Source: Ardenticatenaceae bacterium (lineage in GTDB: Bacteria; Chloroflexota; Anaerolineae; Promineifilales; Promineifilaceae). Taken from it: a stretch of DNA of 64,000 nucleotides. The number at the start of each line of letters is the position of its first letter. Position 1 is the first letter of the stretch. Shown one piece after another: positions 34,867 to 43,773 of the stretch. The DNA is taken from positions 62,001 through 126,000 of the forward strand of contig WYBM01000069.1 of the NCBI GenBank assembly GCA_011525915.1, read 5' to 3'. A program made the translations under genes and the position numbers. The notes under the pieces were generated by a model, which did no database searches, was not told where the DNA came from, and was given only the letters and a program-made list of their open reading frames with translations.

Positions 34867-35982
34867 ATGGAAAAGTGGATAGCTGATTGGCAAACGGCGT
34901 TGGTGTTAGCAGGCTGCGAACAGTGTGATTGGCTGTTTTTGCTGCCGCCGGACCAGCTGCCGCTCGTTTGCCCTCACTGCGCTCAGGCAGACCTGGCCCA
35001 AATGGATGAAACGGCCGACAAGCCAATTTACACCCGGCCACCAGAACTTACCTTACCCTACCGGGTAGACACCGCGCAGGCCCAGCAAAAGCTGCGGGCT
35101 TTTGCTCAGAGCGCCTGGTTTGCACCGCCAGACTTAAAGGCCGAACGGTTAACCAGTCGTCTGCACCCCGTTTACTTGCCCCTATGGCTGGTAGACGCCG
35201 ATGTGCGGGCGCAGTGGCAGGCGGAGATGGGCTTTGACTACCAGGTGGTCAGCCATAAAGAAGAGTACCGTGGCAGCCAATGGCATACACGCCAGGTCAA
35301 AGAGACGCGCACCCGTTGGGAACCACGCCTGGGGAGGCTGCAACGCCATTTTAACAACCGCTTTGCGCCAGCTCTAGAAGAGCAGGCAAAGATTGAGGCC
35401 CGGCTGGGCCGGTTTGAATGGCAGGGATCACGGCCGTACCAGCCGAACCATATCACCCATGCCCTGGTTCGCCTGCCCAACCGCCCTCCCGATGACGCCT
35501 GGCCAGAGGCGCAGCAGGCCTTCATGCAGGCCGCCGGCGAGGAGTGTCGCCAGGCTGCCGCCGCCAATCACAGCCGCCAGTACAAATGGCAGCCTCACTT
35601 TAGCGACATCCATTGGACGCAGCTGCTCTACCCCATTTACACCAGCACTTACACCGATGATGAGGGGGAAACCCATACCATTTACATTCACGGGCAAACG
35701 GGCAACGTGGTGGGCCGCCGCAAAGCCTCTATGAAAAAGGCGCGCCGTTGGTCACTGGGTATTGGCGCCGTCGGCGGTGTTTTGTTGACCCTGAGCTTTA
35801 TCGCCTTTCTAGTCGGTTTGGTGTATGCCCAGGTAATGGCCGCCACGGCCGTCTTGTTTATCGCCGGGTTAATCACGGCCGCGGCCGCCTTTCTGCCTAT
35901 CCTTTACGCCTGGTATCTCAACAATTACAGCGACGGCCGTTTTGAACCAGACCTGGCAAAATCACCAGTCCTTGATCGCTGA
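34867..35982 (+). CDS. Zinc-ribbon membrane protein, second of a related pair
   Basis: 371 residues. It has one zinc ribbon (GCEQCDWLFLLP with VCPHCAQADL), a domain with the pattern LHPVYLPLWLVDADVRAQW matching its neighbour's IYIPAWTFDAKTRATW, the segment YIHGQTGNVVGRRKA, and two C-terminal membrane helices. GAGGGGG precedes the ATG. It starts 12 bp after its paralogue, so the two are surely one operon and may form a complex. Its end overlaps the convergent glycosyltransferase gene by 58 bp. Function unknown. Confidence 0.75.
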   Translation: MEKWIADWQTALVLAGCEQCDWLFLLPPDQLPLVCPHCAQADLAQMDETADKPIYTRPPELTLPYRVDTAQAQQKLRAFAQSAWFAPPDLKAERLTSRLHPVYLPLWLVDADVRAQWQAEMGFDYQVVSHKEEYRGSQWHTRQVKETRTRWEPRLGRLQRHFNNRFAPALEEQAKIEARLGRFEWQGSRPYQPNHITHALVRLPNRPPDDAWPEAQQAFMQAAGEECRQAAAANHSRQYKWQPHFSDIHWTQLLYPIYTSTYTDDEGETHTIYIHGQTGNVVGRRKASMKKARRWSLGIGAVGGVLLTLSFIAFLVGLVYAQVMAATAVLFIAGLITAAAAFLPILYAWYLNNYSDGRFEPDLAKSPVLDR

Positions 35983-37226
35983 CCCACGACCCTGGCCACA
36001 AAACCAACGGCGTTGGTCAGGCCGTCTTCGGCGCACAGCTGCCTGCCCAGGGCGGCCGCATGCTGCTGCATTGCTGGCGTGTTGATCATCTGCGCAACGG
36101 CTGCTGCCAGATTGTTGGCCGTTACTTTTTTCTGCCTGATCGGCTTGGGGCCAGCACCCAGGTGGTATACACGGTCGCCCCAAAAAGGTTGGTCGCCCAG
36201 GAAGGGGCAGATGAGGCTGGGCTTGCCAGCGCGCAGCCCGGCGGCGGTGGTGCCGGCGCCGCCATGATGCACCACCGCCGCCATTTGGGGCAGCAGCCAA
36301 TCATGGGGGGCGCTTTCCAACTTAAACACGGTGGAGGGTAAATCACCCGGTTTTAGCCCACCCCATCCGGTGGCCAGAATGCCCCGCTGCCCGGTTTTTT
36401 GCAAGGCGCCCATAGCCGCGTCGGCCAGCCGTTCTGGCTGTGTTCCGGCCATACTACCAAAGCCAATGTAAACTGGCGGGGGGCCATCCTGCAAAAAGGC
36501 CTGCAGGTCGGCGGGCGGCTGCCAGGTGTTGTCTGCCGGTAAAAACCAGTAACCGGTGGCTTGTGTCGTTTCCGGCCAATCGGCCGGACGGGGGATGACG
36601 TGGTGGCTGAAGCCATACATGACAGGCATGGCCCGGCCGTCTGGCAGCCATGTTTCCTTAAAAATACGCCCCTTGGGCTTTAACCCCAAGTTTTGCCGAA
36701 ACTCGTTAACCACACTGCTGTAGGGCGCAGAAATCAGCGGGACTAGTTTGTAGGTCAGGCGGTTGCCCAGGCCGCCCAGGTTGGCCGGCGTCAGCGGTAT
36801 GGCAAAGTCGCGTGTGGGTGTATACAGGGGCAAGACCATGCTCAAGATGACCGGCACAGACAGGGCCTCTGCCACATGGTAGCCCCCCAGCGTTTTAGGG
36901 TGGTAAATGATCAGGTCGGGCTGCACAGCTTGCGCTGCGGCCCAGATATCATCCAACATACGCCGGATCATCGGCTTCACCAGTTGGATAGCCTTCAGGG
37001 GGTTGCCGCCACCTTCCATCATCTGCCGGCCTTCAGCAGAGTCAGCCAGGCGGACCATCTCATCATCCATGGGCGCAAAGGCCAGACCATAGGCCGCAAC
37101 CATCTCTTTGAACAGTGTGCCCGTGCAAAGGGTGACGTGGTGCCCCGCTTGCTGTAAGCCATGGCCTAAGGCCACATAGGGCTGCACGTCGCCGCGCGAA
37201 CCAATGGTAAGGATTAACGTTTTCAT
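35925..37226 (-). CDS. Family 1 glycosyltransferase (sterol/macrolide glucosyltransferase type)
   Basis: 433 residues with the GT-B fold. The N-terminal LTIGSRGDVQPYVALGHGL and the C-terminal donor site VHHGGAGTTAAGLRAGKPS are characteristic of GT1 enzymes that glycosylate lipids, sterols or small hydrophobic molecules. AAAGGA precedes the ATG. It is the second gene behind a TetR regulator on the same strand, so its expression probably responds to the TetR ligand. Confidence 0.88.
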   Translation of the reverse strand: MKTLILTIGSRGDVQPYVALGHGLQQAGHHVTLCTGTLFKEMVAAYGLAFAPMDDEMVRLADSAEGRQMMEGGGNPLKAIQLVKPMIRRMLDDIWAAAQAVQPDLIIYHPKTLGGYHVAEALSVPVILSMVLPLYTPTRDFAIPLTPANLGGLGNRLTYKLVPLISAPYSSVVNEFRQNLGLKPKGRIFKETWLPDGRAMPVMYGFSHHVIPRPADWPETTQATGYWFLPADNTWQPPADLQAFLQDGPPPVYIGFGSMAGTQPERLADAAMGALQKTGQRGILATGWGGLKPGDLPSTVFKLESAPHDWLLPQMAAVVHHGGAGTTAAGLRAGKPSLICPFLGDQPFWGDRVYHLGAGPKPIRQKKVTANNLAAAVAQMINTPAMQQHAAALGRQLCAEDGLTNAVGFVARVVGQRSRTGDFARSGSKRPSL

Positions 37227-37268
37227 GCCGATTCCTTTATCGGTTACTTTGTGGGGTAGTAACGCCTC

Positions 37269-37952
37269 TTACGATGCCTGTCCTTTTATGGGTGGCGTTT
37301 CTTTGTTTTGGCGCCGTAGGCCAGATTCAAAAATGTGTAACACCTGCTCAAGCAGGGCTTTTGCTTCTGAGTCGTCTGCAAGGGCACGGCCGTTGGCCCA
37401 TGCGGCCGTCTCATCTGCTGGCAAACGCTTCATGATATAACCGCCCAACTCTGTAAAAATGGCCTGGAACATAAACGCCGCCAGGTCTTCATCAATATCA
37501 GCCGCAATGTCACCCTGCTTTTTCCCTTGGGCCAGCAGCTGCCCAAAAAAAGCCTGCGCTCCGGCTCGTGCCTGCACCATCAGGTCATCTGGCAGCGTCC
37601 CATTTTTTACGGCCCGATAGCCGATCTGGCTTAAGTATGGGTTAGCCAGTTCAAAGCGCACCCCCGCCTGTATCAGCCAGCGCAAATAGGCAAAGACATT
37701 CATTGGCGAATGTGGGGGGGGGGTACTTAGAAACCGCGCTTTTTCCTGCATCCCCAGATCAAGCAGATACCGATAGAGCTCCTCTTTATCCACAAAATAT
37801 TGGTAGAAACTGCCTTTAGCGATACCGGCCTTCGACACGATGCGTGACATAGAAGCGTTCTGGTAGTCATTTTCGGCAAACTCGGCGATAGCAATTTCTA
37901 GAAATTTCTCCCGCTTGTCAGGAGGCAGGTTAAAAAAGGTTTCTTTGGGCAT
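37269..37952 (-). CDS. TetR-family transcriptional regulator
   Basis: 227 residues. The N-terminal helix-turn-helix (REKFLEIAIAEFAENDY, then IVSKAGIAKGSFYQYFVDKE) is typical of TetR; the remainder is the helical ligand domain. The 40-bp perfect palindrome 12 bp upstream of its ATG is the evident operator. AGGACGAGG gives a good ribosome site. It forms an operon with the glycosyltransferase. Ligand unknown. Confidence 0.92.
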   Translation of the reverse strand: MPKETFFNLPPDKREKFLEIAIAEFAENDYQNASMSRIVSKAGIAKGSFYQYFVDKEELYRYLLDLGMQEKARFLSTPPPHSPMNVFAYLRWLIQAGVRFELANPYLSQIGYRAVKNGTLPDDLMVQARAGAQAFFGQLLAQGKKQGDIAADIDEDLAAFMFQAIFTELGGYIMKRLPADETAAWANGRALADDSEAKALLEQVLHIFESGLRRQNKETPPIKGQAS

Positions 37953-37963
37953 AGCCTCGTCCT

Positions 37964-38003
37964 GAATGTGACCGGGTGGTCATATGACCACCCGGTCACA
38001 TTC
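37964..38003. promoter_or_regulatory. TetR operator, 40-bp perfect palindrome
   Basis: GAATGTGACCGGGTGGTCAT at 37964-37983 is repeated exactly in inverse at 37984-38003. Within it TGACC-N4-GGTCA occurs twice, so two regulator dimers could bind side by side. It sits just before the tetR-glycosyltransferase operon. Confidence 0.88.
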
Positions 38004-38060
38004 TACTGGATAACATGCTTTTCTGTCAAGCGTGTAAATTTTTGCGCTTTGCTTAACTTC

Positions 38061-39455
38061 TTACCAGGTCGCAATGCGCTCTCGGAAATTCTCTCCCATT
38101 TGCAAGCGTACCACCTCCCCCGCCTCATCAACATGAAAAATTGCCAGTTCACCAGGGGCCATAAACCCATTCTCCGTCTCCATGCGGAAGGTGTGTTCCC
38201 CCTCCGGCATAAGCCGGGCCATGATCAACATGGGGTCTGGCAGCGAAGGGTCCATGGCCATAAGTTCCCCCTGATGTACCACGATCTGCAGGTCACCCCA
38301 GGCGTCACGGTATTTGCCCACGTATTTGGCCCAGGCAGGGTCCATTTGCCTGGTTTGTAACGGCGGTTTCATGGCGTTGATCACAGGGGGGGCAATCCAT
38401 TGAAACGCTTTTTCCACAAAGCCTAAGGGGTCACCGTCATCGGCGTTGGTGAGTACAATGACGCCAACATTATCCTCAGGCCGGATCGCCAACAAGGTGC
38501 GGTAACCCAGCACAGCGCCGCCATGCCCAATCGTGGTTTTGCCCCCCTGGCGCATAATGCGGAAGCCCAACCCCCAGCCAGCCTGCCAACCCGGTTCCAA
38601 CCAGTGAATGCGCTGCATCTCACGCAGGGTGCTTTGCCGCAGGAGGCGGGCTTCACCCACCGCACCATCCCCAAGTTGGAAGATGGCAAACCTGGCCAGG
38701 TCAGCAACCGTAGTAGCCATGTTGGCGGCGGGGGTAATGCCTTTGCTGTCTGTGAAGGGCATGATGTCCCGGGCCAGGGTGCCCGGCAGGCGACGGCCGT
38801 AGCCCACAGCCAGCCGGTCATGATGGGGAGCGATGGTCTCTACAAACGTGCTGGTCATGCCCAACGGCCGTAAGATGTGCGTTTGCACATACGTTTCATA
38901 GGATTGGCCAGAGACCTGAGCTACAATCGCCCCGGCCAGCGCCAGCCCCAGGTTAGAGTATTTCCAACGGGTACCGGTGGGCACGGCCGTGTGCTGCTGC
39001 CCAATACTGGCTTCAATTTGGGCCAGGGTAGGGAAGCGCTGGTCCGTCCAGTACGGGAACCTGGCCTCCCGTGGCAGCCCGGCTGTATGTGTTAGCAGGT
39101 GGCGGAGAGTGATAACGGGCACATCGTCATAGTCGTTCTGGATGGTGAACCAGGGCAGATGTTTGGACACAGGGTCATCCAATTGCAGTTTGCCAGCATC
39201 GCGGAGCTGGAGCACGGCCGTGGCCGTAAACAACTTGGTGATGCTGGCAATGCGGTAGATGGTCTGTGGGGTAGCCGGGAGCTGCCGGGCTGTGTCAGCA
39301 AACCCAAACCCTTGGGCCCATACTAATTCCTGATTGGTCACCACACCAACAGCCAGCCCCGGCAGCCCTCGGTAGGCCATTTGGGCCTCTACCCAGGCTG
39401 AAAACAGAGTAATCCCCCCGGCTACCTCATCATTTACCTCTACATTTGTGGCCAT
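38061..39455 (-). CDS. Serine hydrolase of the class C beta-lactamase family
   Basis: 464 residues. The active-site SxxK is in RIASITKLFTATAVL, the YxN motif in WKYSNLGLAL, and the HGG-type third motif in IGHGGAVLGYRT. A C-terminal ~110-residue beta-rich extension follows. There is no signal peptide, so it probably acts in the cytoplasm as an esterase or D-amino peptidase rather than as a resistance enzyme. GGAAGGGG precedes the ATG. Confidence 0.88.
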   Translation of the reverse strand: MATNVEVNDEVAGGITLFSAWVEAQMAYRGLPGLAVGVVTNQELVWAQGFGFADTARQLPATPQTIYRIASITKLFTATAVLQLRDAGKLQLDDPVSKHLPWFTIQNDYDDVPVITLRHLLTHTAGLPREARFPYWTDQRFPTLAQIEASIGQQHTAVPTGTRWKYSNLGLALAGAIVAQVSGQSYETYVQTHILRPLGMTSTFVETIAPHHDRLAVGYGRRLPGTLARDIMPFTDSKGITPAANMATTVADLARFAIFQLGDGAVGEARLLRQSTLREMQRIHWLEPGWQAGWGLGFRIMRQGGKTTIGHGGAVLGYRTLLAIRPEDNVGVIVLTNADDGDPLGFVEKAFQWIAPPVINAMKPPLQTRQMDPAWAKYVGKYRDAWGDLQIVVHQGELMAMDPSLPDPMLIMARLMPEGEHTFRMETENGFMAPGELAIFHVDEAGEVVRLQMGENFRERIATW

Positions 39456-39613
39456 TTTTACCCCTTCCTAACCCGGAAACGCCGGCACTTACGGCATTCT
39501 ATCCCATTTATCTTAACTGATGCCCGGCTTTTCAGGGAGAAACAATGCATCTATGTTATGCCCGTATTATGGCCCGGCGGCCAGGCAAAGTCACGGCCGT
39601 GTTCGCAGCAGCA

Positions 39614-39642
39614 TTGAGCCCACGGTTAACTGCGGCTATAAT
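39614..39642 (+). promoter_or_regulatory. Promoter of the cNMP-binding gene
   Basis: TTGAGC (39614-39619), 17 bp, TATAAT (39637-39642). The leader of about 150 nt contains a perfect 12-bp hairpin. No other gene is seen in 39456-39798. Confidence 0.65.
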
Positions 39643-39659
39643 AATCCCATCATCTATGC

Positions 39660-39716
39660 CATCAGGTAAACCGCACAAAGTTTTTGCACATCCGGCGCCA
39701 CGGTTTTGTGCGGTTT
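39660..39716 (+). repeat. Copy of the GGTAAACCGCACAAA element forming a leader hairpin
   Basis: Twenty-nine bases (39660-39688, core AGGTAAACCGCACAAA) are identical to the end of plsX and the bases after it (62833-62861, inverse strand). Here AAACCGCACAAA (39668-39679) pairs with TTTGTGCGGTTT (39705-39716) over 12 bp. Confidence 0.75.
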
Positions 39717-39798
39717 CCTTGAGGAATCGGCAACGCCTAAAGCGATCTTACTTTTGAATTATTGTGGCCGATTACCTAACATGGAAGAGGATAAAACA

Positions 39799-40278
39799 AT
39801 GACGGTATCACCAGAAACCCTGGCTTTTCTCAAAACAACCTCCCTGTTTGCTCACATTCCTGAGGAACTATTACAGGAAATCGCCTTGACCGGCGAAGAA
39901 GTAACTTTCCAGGCCGGTGACCTGCTCATTCGCCAGGATGGCCTGACCGATAATCTGTTTGTGGTGGTTGACGGCCGGGTGGCGGTAGAAATTGAAGATG
40001 TCAGCGCCATTGGCGAACGCGGCCCGCGCAGTGTTTTGGGCGAATTAGCTATGATTATGCAGACGCCTCGTAACGCCAACTGCATGGCTGCGACCCCGGT
40101 CCGCGCGGTGCAATTTAACCACAAAACCTTCTGGCAGTTTGTCCAAAAAGAGCCCATGCTGGCCATTGGTCTGCTCACTGAAGTCATTTATCATCTTGAC
40201 GAAACCATTGACACCCTCTATTGGATGAGCAAAGAGGTGCGTGAATTGCAGGCCGCACTGCATAAGTTAAAAAAATAA
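39799..40278 (+). CDS. Cyclic-nucleotide-binding-domain protein
   Basis: 159 residues: a single CRP-type cNMP-binding domain (LFAHIPEELLQEIALTGEE, then ALTDNL-like LTDNLFVVVDGRVAV, then VLGELAMIMQTPRNANCMA) and a C-terminal helix likely to form a coiled coil (WMSKEVRELQAALHKLKK). There is no DNA-binding domain, so it is not a CRP regulator. It may sense a cyclic nucleotide and act on a partner. The ATG at 39799 with AGAGG upstream is preferred over 39781. Confidence 0.82.
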   Translation: MTVSPETLAFLKTTSLFAHIPEELLQEIALTGEEVTFQAGDLLIRQDGLTDNLFVVVDGRVAVEIEDVSAIGERGPRSVLGELAMIMQTPRNANCMAATPVRAVQFNHKTFWQFVQKEPMLAIGLLTEVIYHLDETIDTLYWMSKEVRELQAALHKLKK

Positions 40279-40283
40279 CGGTA

Positions 40284-41465
40284 TCAGGGGAGGTCGCCAG
40301 TGCGCACGGCCGTAAACGTCTCCATATCCAGCAAGTAATAGCCGGGCAGCCGCAACTCTGCCGGCGTTGCCTGAGATGGCTCCAGGCAGGTGACCGCAAA
40401 GGCCACACGCAGCGTCTTATGATTGTCCCAGCTGGTTTTGTTTTCCCAGTCCAGGTAGATCCAGTGTATTGTACTACTGGGCGCACCAGCAAAGTCAGCC
40501 CGCTCATAAAGCCCCAGCCGCTGGTAACGATCACTCAGGGCCATAACGCGCAAGTGGCGGTCTACAAAGCAGGCGTCACCATACTCTGTGCCGGTGGTAA
40601 AGGCCACATAGCGGCCGTCGGGAGCTATCTTCATCCCGTGCAGGTCTTCAGCAAAGGAACCCAGTTGGGTCACCGCCCCTGTATCGGCATCTACCTGCCA
40701 CAATGCGTGCTTCAGGCCAATGCTGCTGTTTGCTATCTGTTCAGATCGGTCCAATTCCACAAACAACAAGTGACGGCCGTCTGGCAGCCAGTTTAATTCC
40801 ACAATCTCACCTTCTACCTGGGCCAGCTGCCGTTCACGGCCGTCCCTGCCGACCACCATCAACCGTCGGCCGTTCCACACCTGAGCAATGCGGGTTTCGC
40901 TAGATTGGCTGAGTGTGATCACCGCTTCGCCTGGCGGGAGGATATCAAACTCGGCTCTGATTTGTGCTTGGCCATTGATGAACAACTGCAGTGCATAATG
41001 GCCTGGTTCCAACCCACTACCTTCAAAGTCGTACACGGAAACGTCGACACGTGTACCACTAACGCCGTAGACGGTGGCCTGCCATGCTTCTTCACGGGTT
41101 AACCATACTTGGCCATCTTTGAACCAGCGCCGCTCCACCAGGTCACCCTCGGTCAGATTGGCGTACTGCCAGATGGCAAACACCTCTTCTGTTCCAGCCG
41201 CAAAAGCCGTCTGGCCAGGCAGCGTGGGTTGCCTGGCAAAGTACAACCCCCCAAATGTGGGCACAACTGTAGGCTCTGTGCCCAGGGTGAAGGGGGTCAC
41301 AGTGGGTACGGCCGTAGTTGTACCCGCAGCCTGAATGGTTGGCGTAGTGATGGCCGGAACGATCAGGCCAGGGGCTGCGGTTGGTTCCACGGCCGTGGGC
41401 GTAAAGGCATTGCAGGCCAGCAGAAACAACAGCAAGCAGCTTATCAAGAGGGGGATGCGGTTCAT
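40284..41465 (-). CDS. Lipoprotein with TolB/WD40-like propeller
   Basis: 393 residues from the ATG at 41465 (AAAGGAAA upstream). The signal peptide ends in the lipobox FLLACN, followed by a Thr/Pro/Val-rich linker (PTAVEPTAAPGLIVP and on to ~70). The C-terminal half has propeller-type strands (LNWLPDGRHLLFVEL, MKIAPDGRYVAFTTG). It should be anchored on the outer face of the membrane. Function unknown. It is convergent with the cNMP-binding gene, 5 bp apart. Confidence 0.8.
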   Translation of the reverse strand: MNRIPLLISCLLLFLLACNAFTPTAVEPTAAPGLIVPAITTPTIQAAGTTTAVPTVTPFTLGTEPTVVPTFGGLYFARQPTLPGQTAFAAGTEEVFAIWQYANLTEGDLVERRWFKDGQVWLTREEAWQATVYGVSGTRVDVSVYDFEGSGLEPGHYALQLFINGQAQIRAEFDILPPGEAVITLSQSSETRIAQVWNGRRLMVVGRDGRERQLAQVEGEIVELNWLPDGRHLLFVELDRSEQIANSSIGLKHALWQVDADTGAVTQLGSFAEDLHGMKIAPDGRYVAFTTGTEYGDACFVDRHLRVMALSDRYQRLGLYERADFAGAPSSTIHWIYLDWENKTSWDNHKTLRVAFAVTCLEPSQATPAELRLPGYYLLDMETFTAVRTGDLP

Positions 41466-41726
41466 GTTCAGCGTTTCCTTTACGTATGAGAAAAAGAGGC
41501 TGGCTTTGCGGGTTAGCCCACTTGCCATTCCCTGATCTCACGATATCTTTTTCTGTGAGGCTGTTGAACTTATACGTTAGTGAACCTGCATCGAAGCCGG
41601 TTGACGGGAGTTTGACGCTTTATAACCGTTTCCCATACGCCGGCCAAGTGTAAAGCAAAGGGGTTGAACCGCCACGTTTATTCAGTGTATCTTAGAGTAG
41701 CAACCTATATCAGCCATAACTAATAG

Positions 41727-41790
41727 TCGCTATTCAGTTTTATCCTCTAAAACCTATGGCACATTGTCTGCTGAACACTGAACGGTGACA
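41727..41790. repeat. Dispersed ACTGA/TCAGT intergenic repeat
   Basis: GTCGCTATTCAGTTTTATCC and CTGCTGAACACTGAACGGTG lie just before the FG-GAP gene. The second resembles the 15-bp tandem unit at 16.9 kb. The rest of 41529-41726 shows no gene. Confidence 0.45.
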
Positions 41791-41804
41791 AAGGACGTAT
41801 TCGC

Positions 41805-43751
41805 ATGAAAAGCAGGCGCCAGATAGTGAGTGGGGTCGTAGGGGGCACGGCCGTGTTTATGCTTCTATTCCTGGGACAAGCCGCCCTCCTGGCCGGGGGA
41901 TTATACAGCAACAGCGGTCAGTCGTTGGGAGGTGATAATACCTATGACGTGGCCCTGGGTGACGTAGATGGTGATAATGACCTGGATGCCTTTGCCGCCA
42001 ACTTTACCAACAACCGTGTCTGGCTCAATAATGGCAGCGGCGCCTTTAGCAACAGCGGCCAGACACCGGGCACCCAAAACAGCCAAGGGGCAGCCCTGGG
42101 TGACCTGGATGATGACACTGACCTGGACGCTTTTGTGGCTAACTATGGCGCCGACAATGAGGTGTGGCTGAACAATGGCAGCGGCACGTTCACGAACTTG
42201 CCACAAATGATGAACCCCACCGCCAACAGTCTGGATGTAGCCCTGGGGGATGTGGATGGCGATAATGACCTGGATGCCTTTGTGGCTAACGACGGTCTGA
42301 ACGAGGTGTGGGTTAACGACGGCACGGCCGTGTTCACCCTTTCCCAGACACTCGGCGGAAACGATATAAGCCATGACGTAGTTCTGGGTGACGTGGATGG
42401 CGACAATGATCTGGATGCCTACGTAGCCAACGGCAGTGCCGGGGCTGAAGCCGATGAACTGTGGCTGAATAACGGCGGCATCTTCACCGCTTCCGGGCAG
42501 TTGCTGGCTACCAGTTGGAACGAGGGTGCAGCCCTGGGTGACCTGGACGGCGATGGCGACCTGGATATTTTCCTGGCCACCTGGATTGGCGCTGACACCG
42601 TATGGCTTAACCAGGGTGGCGCACAGAGCGGCATGACAGGCGAATTCAGTGACAGCGGCCAATCTCTCAGCGGCAACGGCAGTATGGACGTAGCCCTGGT
42701 GGATCTGGATTACGATAATGATCTGGATGCTATTGTGGCTAAATGGACACCTAACCCCGACGAAATATGGCTGAATGATGGCTCCGGCAACTTCACGCTG
42801 GCCACCGAGACGTTGGATACGGCCGCTACCTACGCCGTGGCCGTGGGTGACTTTGATGGGGATTTTGACGACGATCTATTCTTTGGGAACTTTGGCGCCA
42901 ACGGCGTCTGGTTTCGCGGCGGGTTTGGCATCCCCTCGGCCTGGTTTGACGTCGACGCACGCCAGAATGACGCAGGGGATATGGTGTATCCCTGGGCTCA
43001 GGTGGGGCCAGCCACCCTACCCATCTGGCTCACCTTTGGCCCGGCGGGGCCAGTAGATGTACAGGCGCGCATAGAAGCAGCCAACAGCGTGATAACGCAG
43101 ACCATTCCCTTTAACGCCGGGCAGCAGACAGGGACTATGACGGTAGCCAATCCTCAGCCGGTACTGAGCGAGGCCATGACGATTACGCTGGACGCAGAGC
43201 CAGGCACAGTTGGGCCATCACGCCGTTTGCACAACCCCCTCCACCTCACTTTCGTGAATGCCGGGGCTGGTGACACCATCTGCTCACTCTGTTTTGTAGA
43301 CTGGCTGTTAAAATTGTTGGGCTTTGATACTTCTTTCTGGATGCTGCATCATTTACAATTGAACGATCTGCGTCAATCCGATTCCTGGAACTATTATCAT
43401 GCCCTGTTCAACAACAACACTTCAGAAGTGACCACCATGATGGCCACAAAGCCTACCGTCTTATGGACTACATTTGATGCCCTGGAAACGTGGACGCCGG
43501 CCATCGCCACGACGGATGTAGGCGGGGGCGGCACCATCACTGTGACCCAGGGCATGGCAGATGAGGCAGTAGCCGCACTGACGAGCATCCGCGATCATGC
43601 CAGCCCATCATTGGCGGCTCGCATCCAGTTGGAGTTAGATGTGCTGGATGTGGCCGGCATGGCCGGCCTGACAATAGACGAGGTCATGGCACGGGTTGAA
43701 GAGCGCATCCAGGGGCAGGTATATTTGCCCATCGTAGTCAAAGCGGAATAA
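41805..43751 (+). CDS. Secreted FG-GAP/VCBS calcium-binding repeat protein
   Basis: 648 residues. A signal peptide (GGTAVFMLLFLGQAALLAGG) is followed by seven repeats of about 50 residues, each with an Asp-rich loop such as DVDGDNDLDAF, DLDGDGDLDIF or DFDGDFDDD, which fit calcium-binding beta-propeller blades. A beta domain (380-490) and a helical region come next. The chain ends QVYLPIVVKAE, a hydrophobic tail of a kind seen at the end of exported Chloroflexota proteins, perhaps a sorting signal. AAGGA lies 9 bp before the ATG. Likely surface or secreted; partner unknown. Confidence 0.88.
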   Translation: MKSRRQIVSGVVGGTAVFMLLFLGQAALLAGGLYSNSGQSLGGDNTYDVALGDVDGDNDLDAFAANFTNNRVWLNNGSGAFSNSGQTPGTQNSQGAALGDLDDDTDLDAFVANYGADNEVWLNNGSGTFTNLPQMMNPTANSLDVALGDVDGDNDLDAFVANDGLNEVWVNDGTAVFTLSQTLGGNDISHDVVLGDVDGDNDLDAYVANGSAGAEADELWLNNGGIFTASGQLLATSWNEGAALGDLDGDGDLDIFLATWIGADTVWLNQGGAQSGMTGEFSDSGQSLSGNGSMDVALVDLDYDNDLDAIVAKWTPNPDEIWLNDGSGNFTLATETLDTAATYAVAVGDFDGDFDDDLFFGNFGANGVWFRGGFGIPSAWFDVDARQNDAGDMVYPWAQVGPATLPIWLTFGPAGPVDVQARIEAANSVITQTIPFNAGQQTGTMTVANPQPVLSEAMTITLDAEPGTVGPSRRLHNPLHLTFVNAGAGDTICSLCFVDWLLKLLGFDTSFWMLHHLQLNDLRQSDSWNYYHALFNNNTSEVTTMMATKPTVLWTTFDALETWTPAIATTDVGGGGTITVTQGMADEAVAALTSIRDHASPSLAARIQLELDVLDVAGMAGLTIDEVMARVEERIQGQVYLPIVVKAE

Positions 43752-43773
43752 TGGTTCATAGAAGGAGGCTATT

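Noticed and set aside
38061..39455. Beta-lactamase as an antibiotic resistance gene
   Set aside because: The SxxK/YxN family is broad, the protein has no signal peptide, and no resistance context is present.
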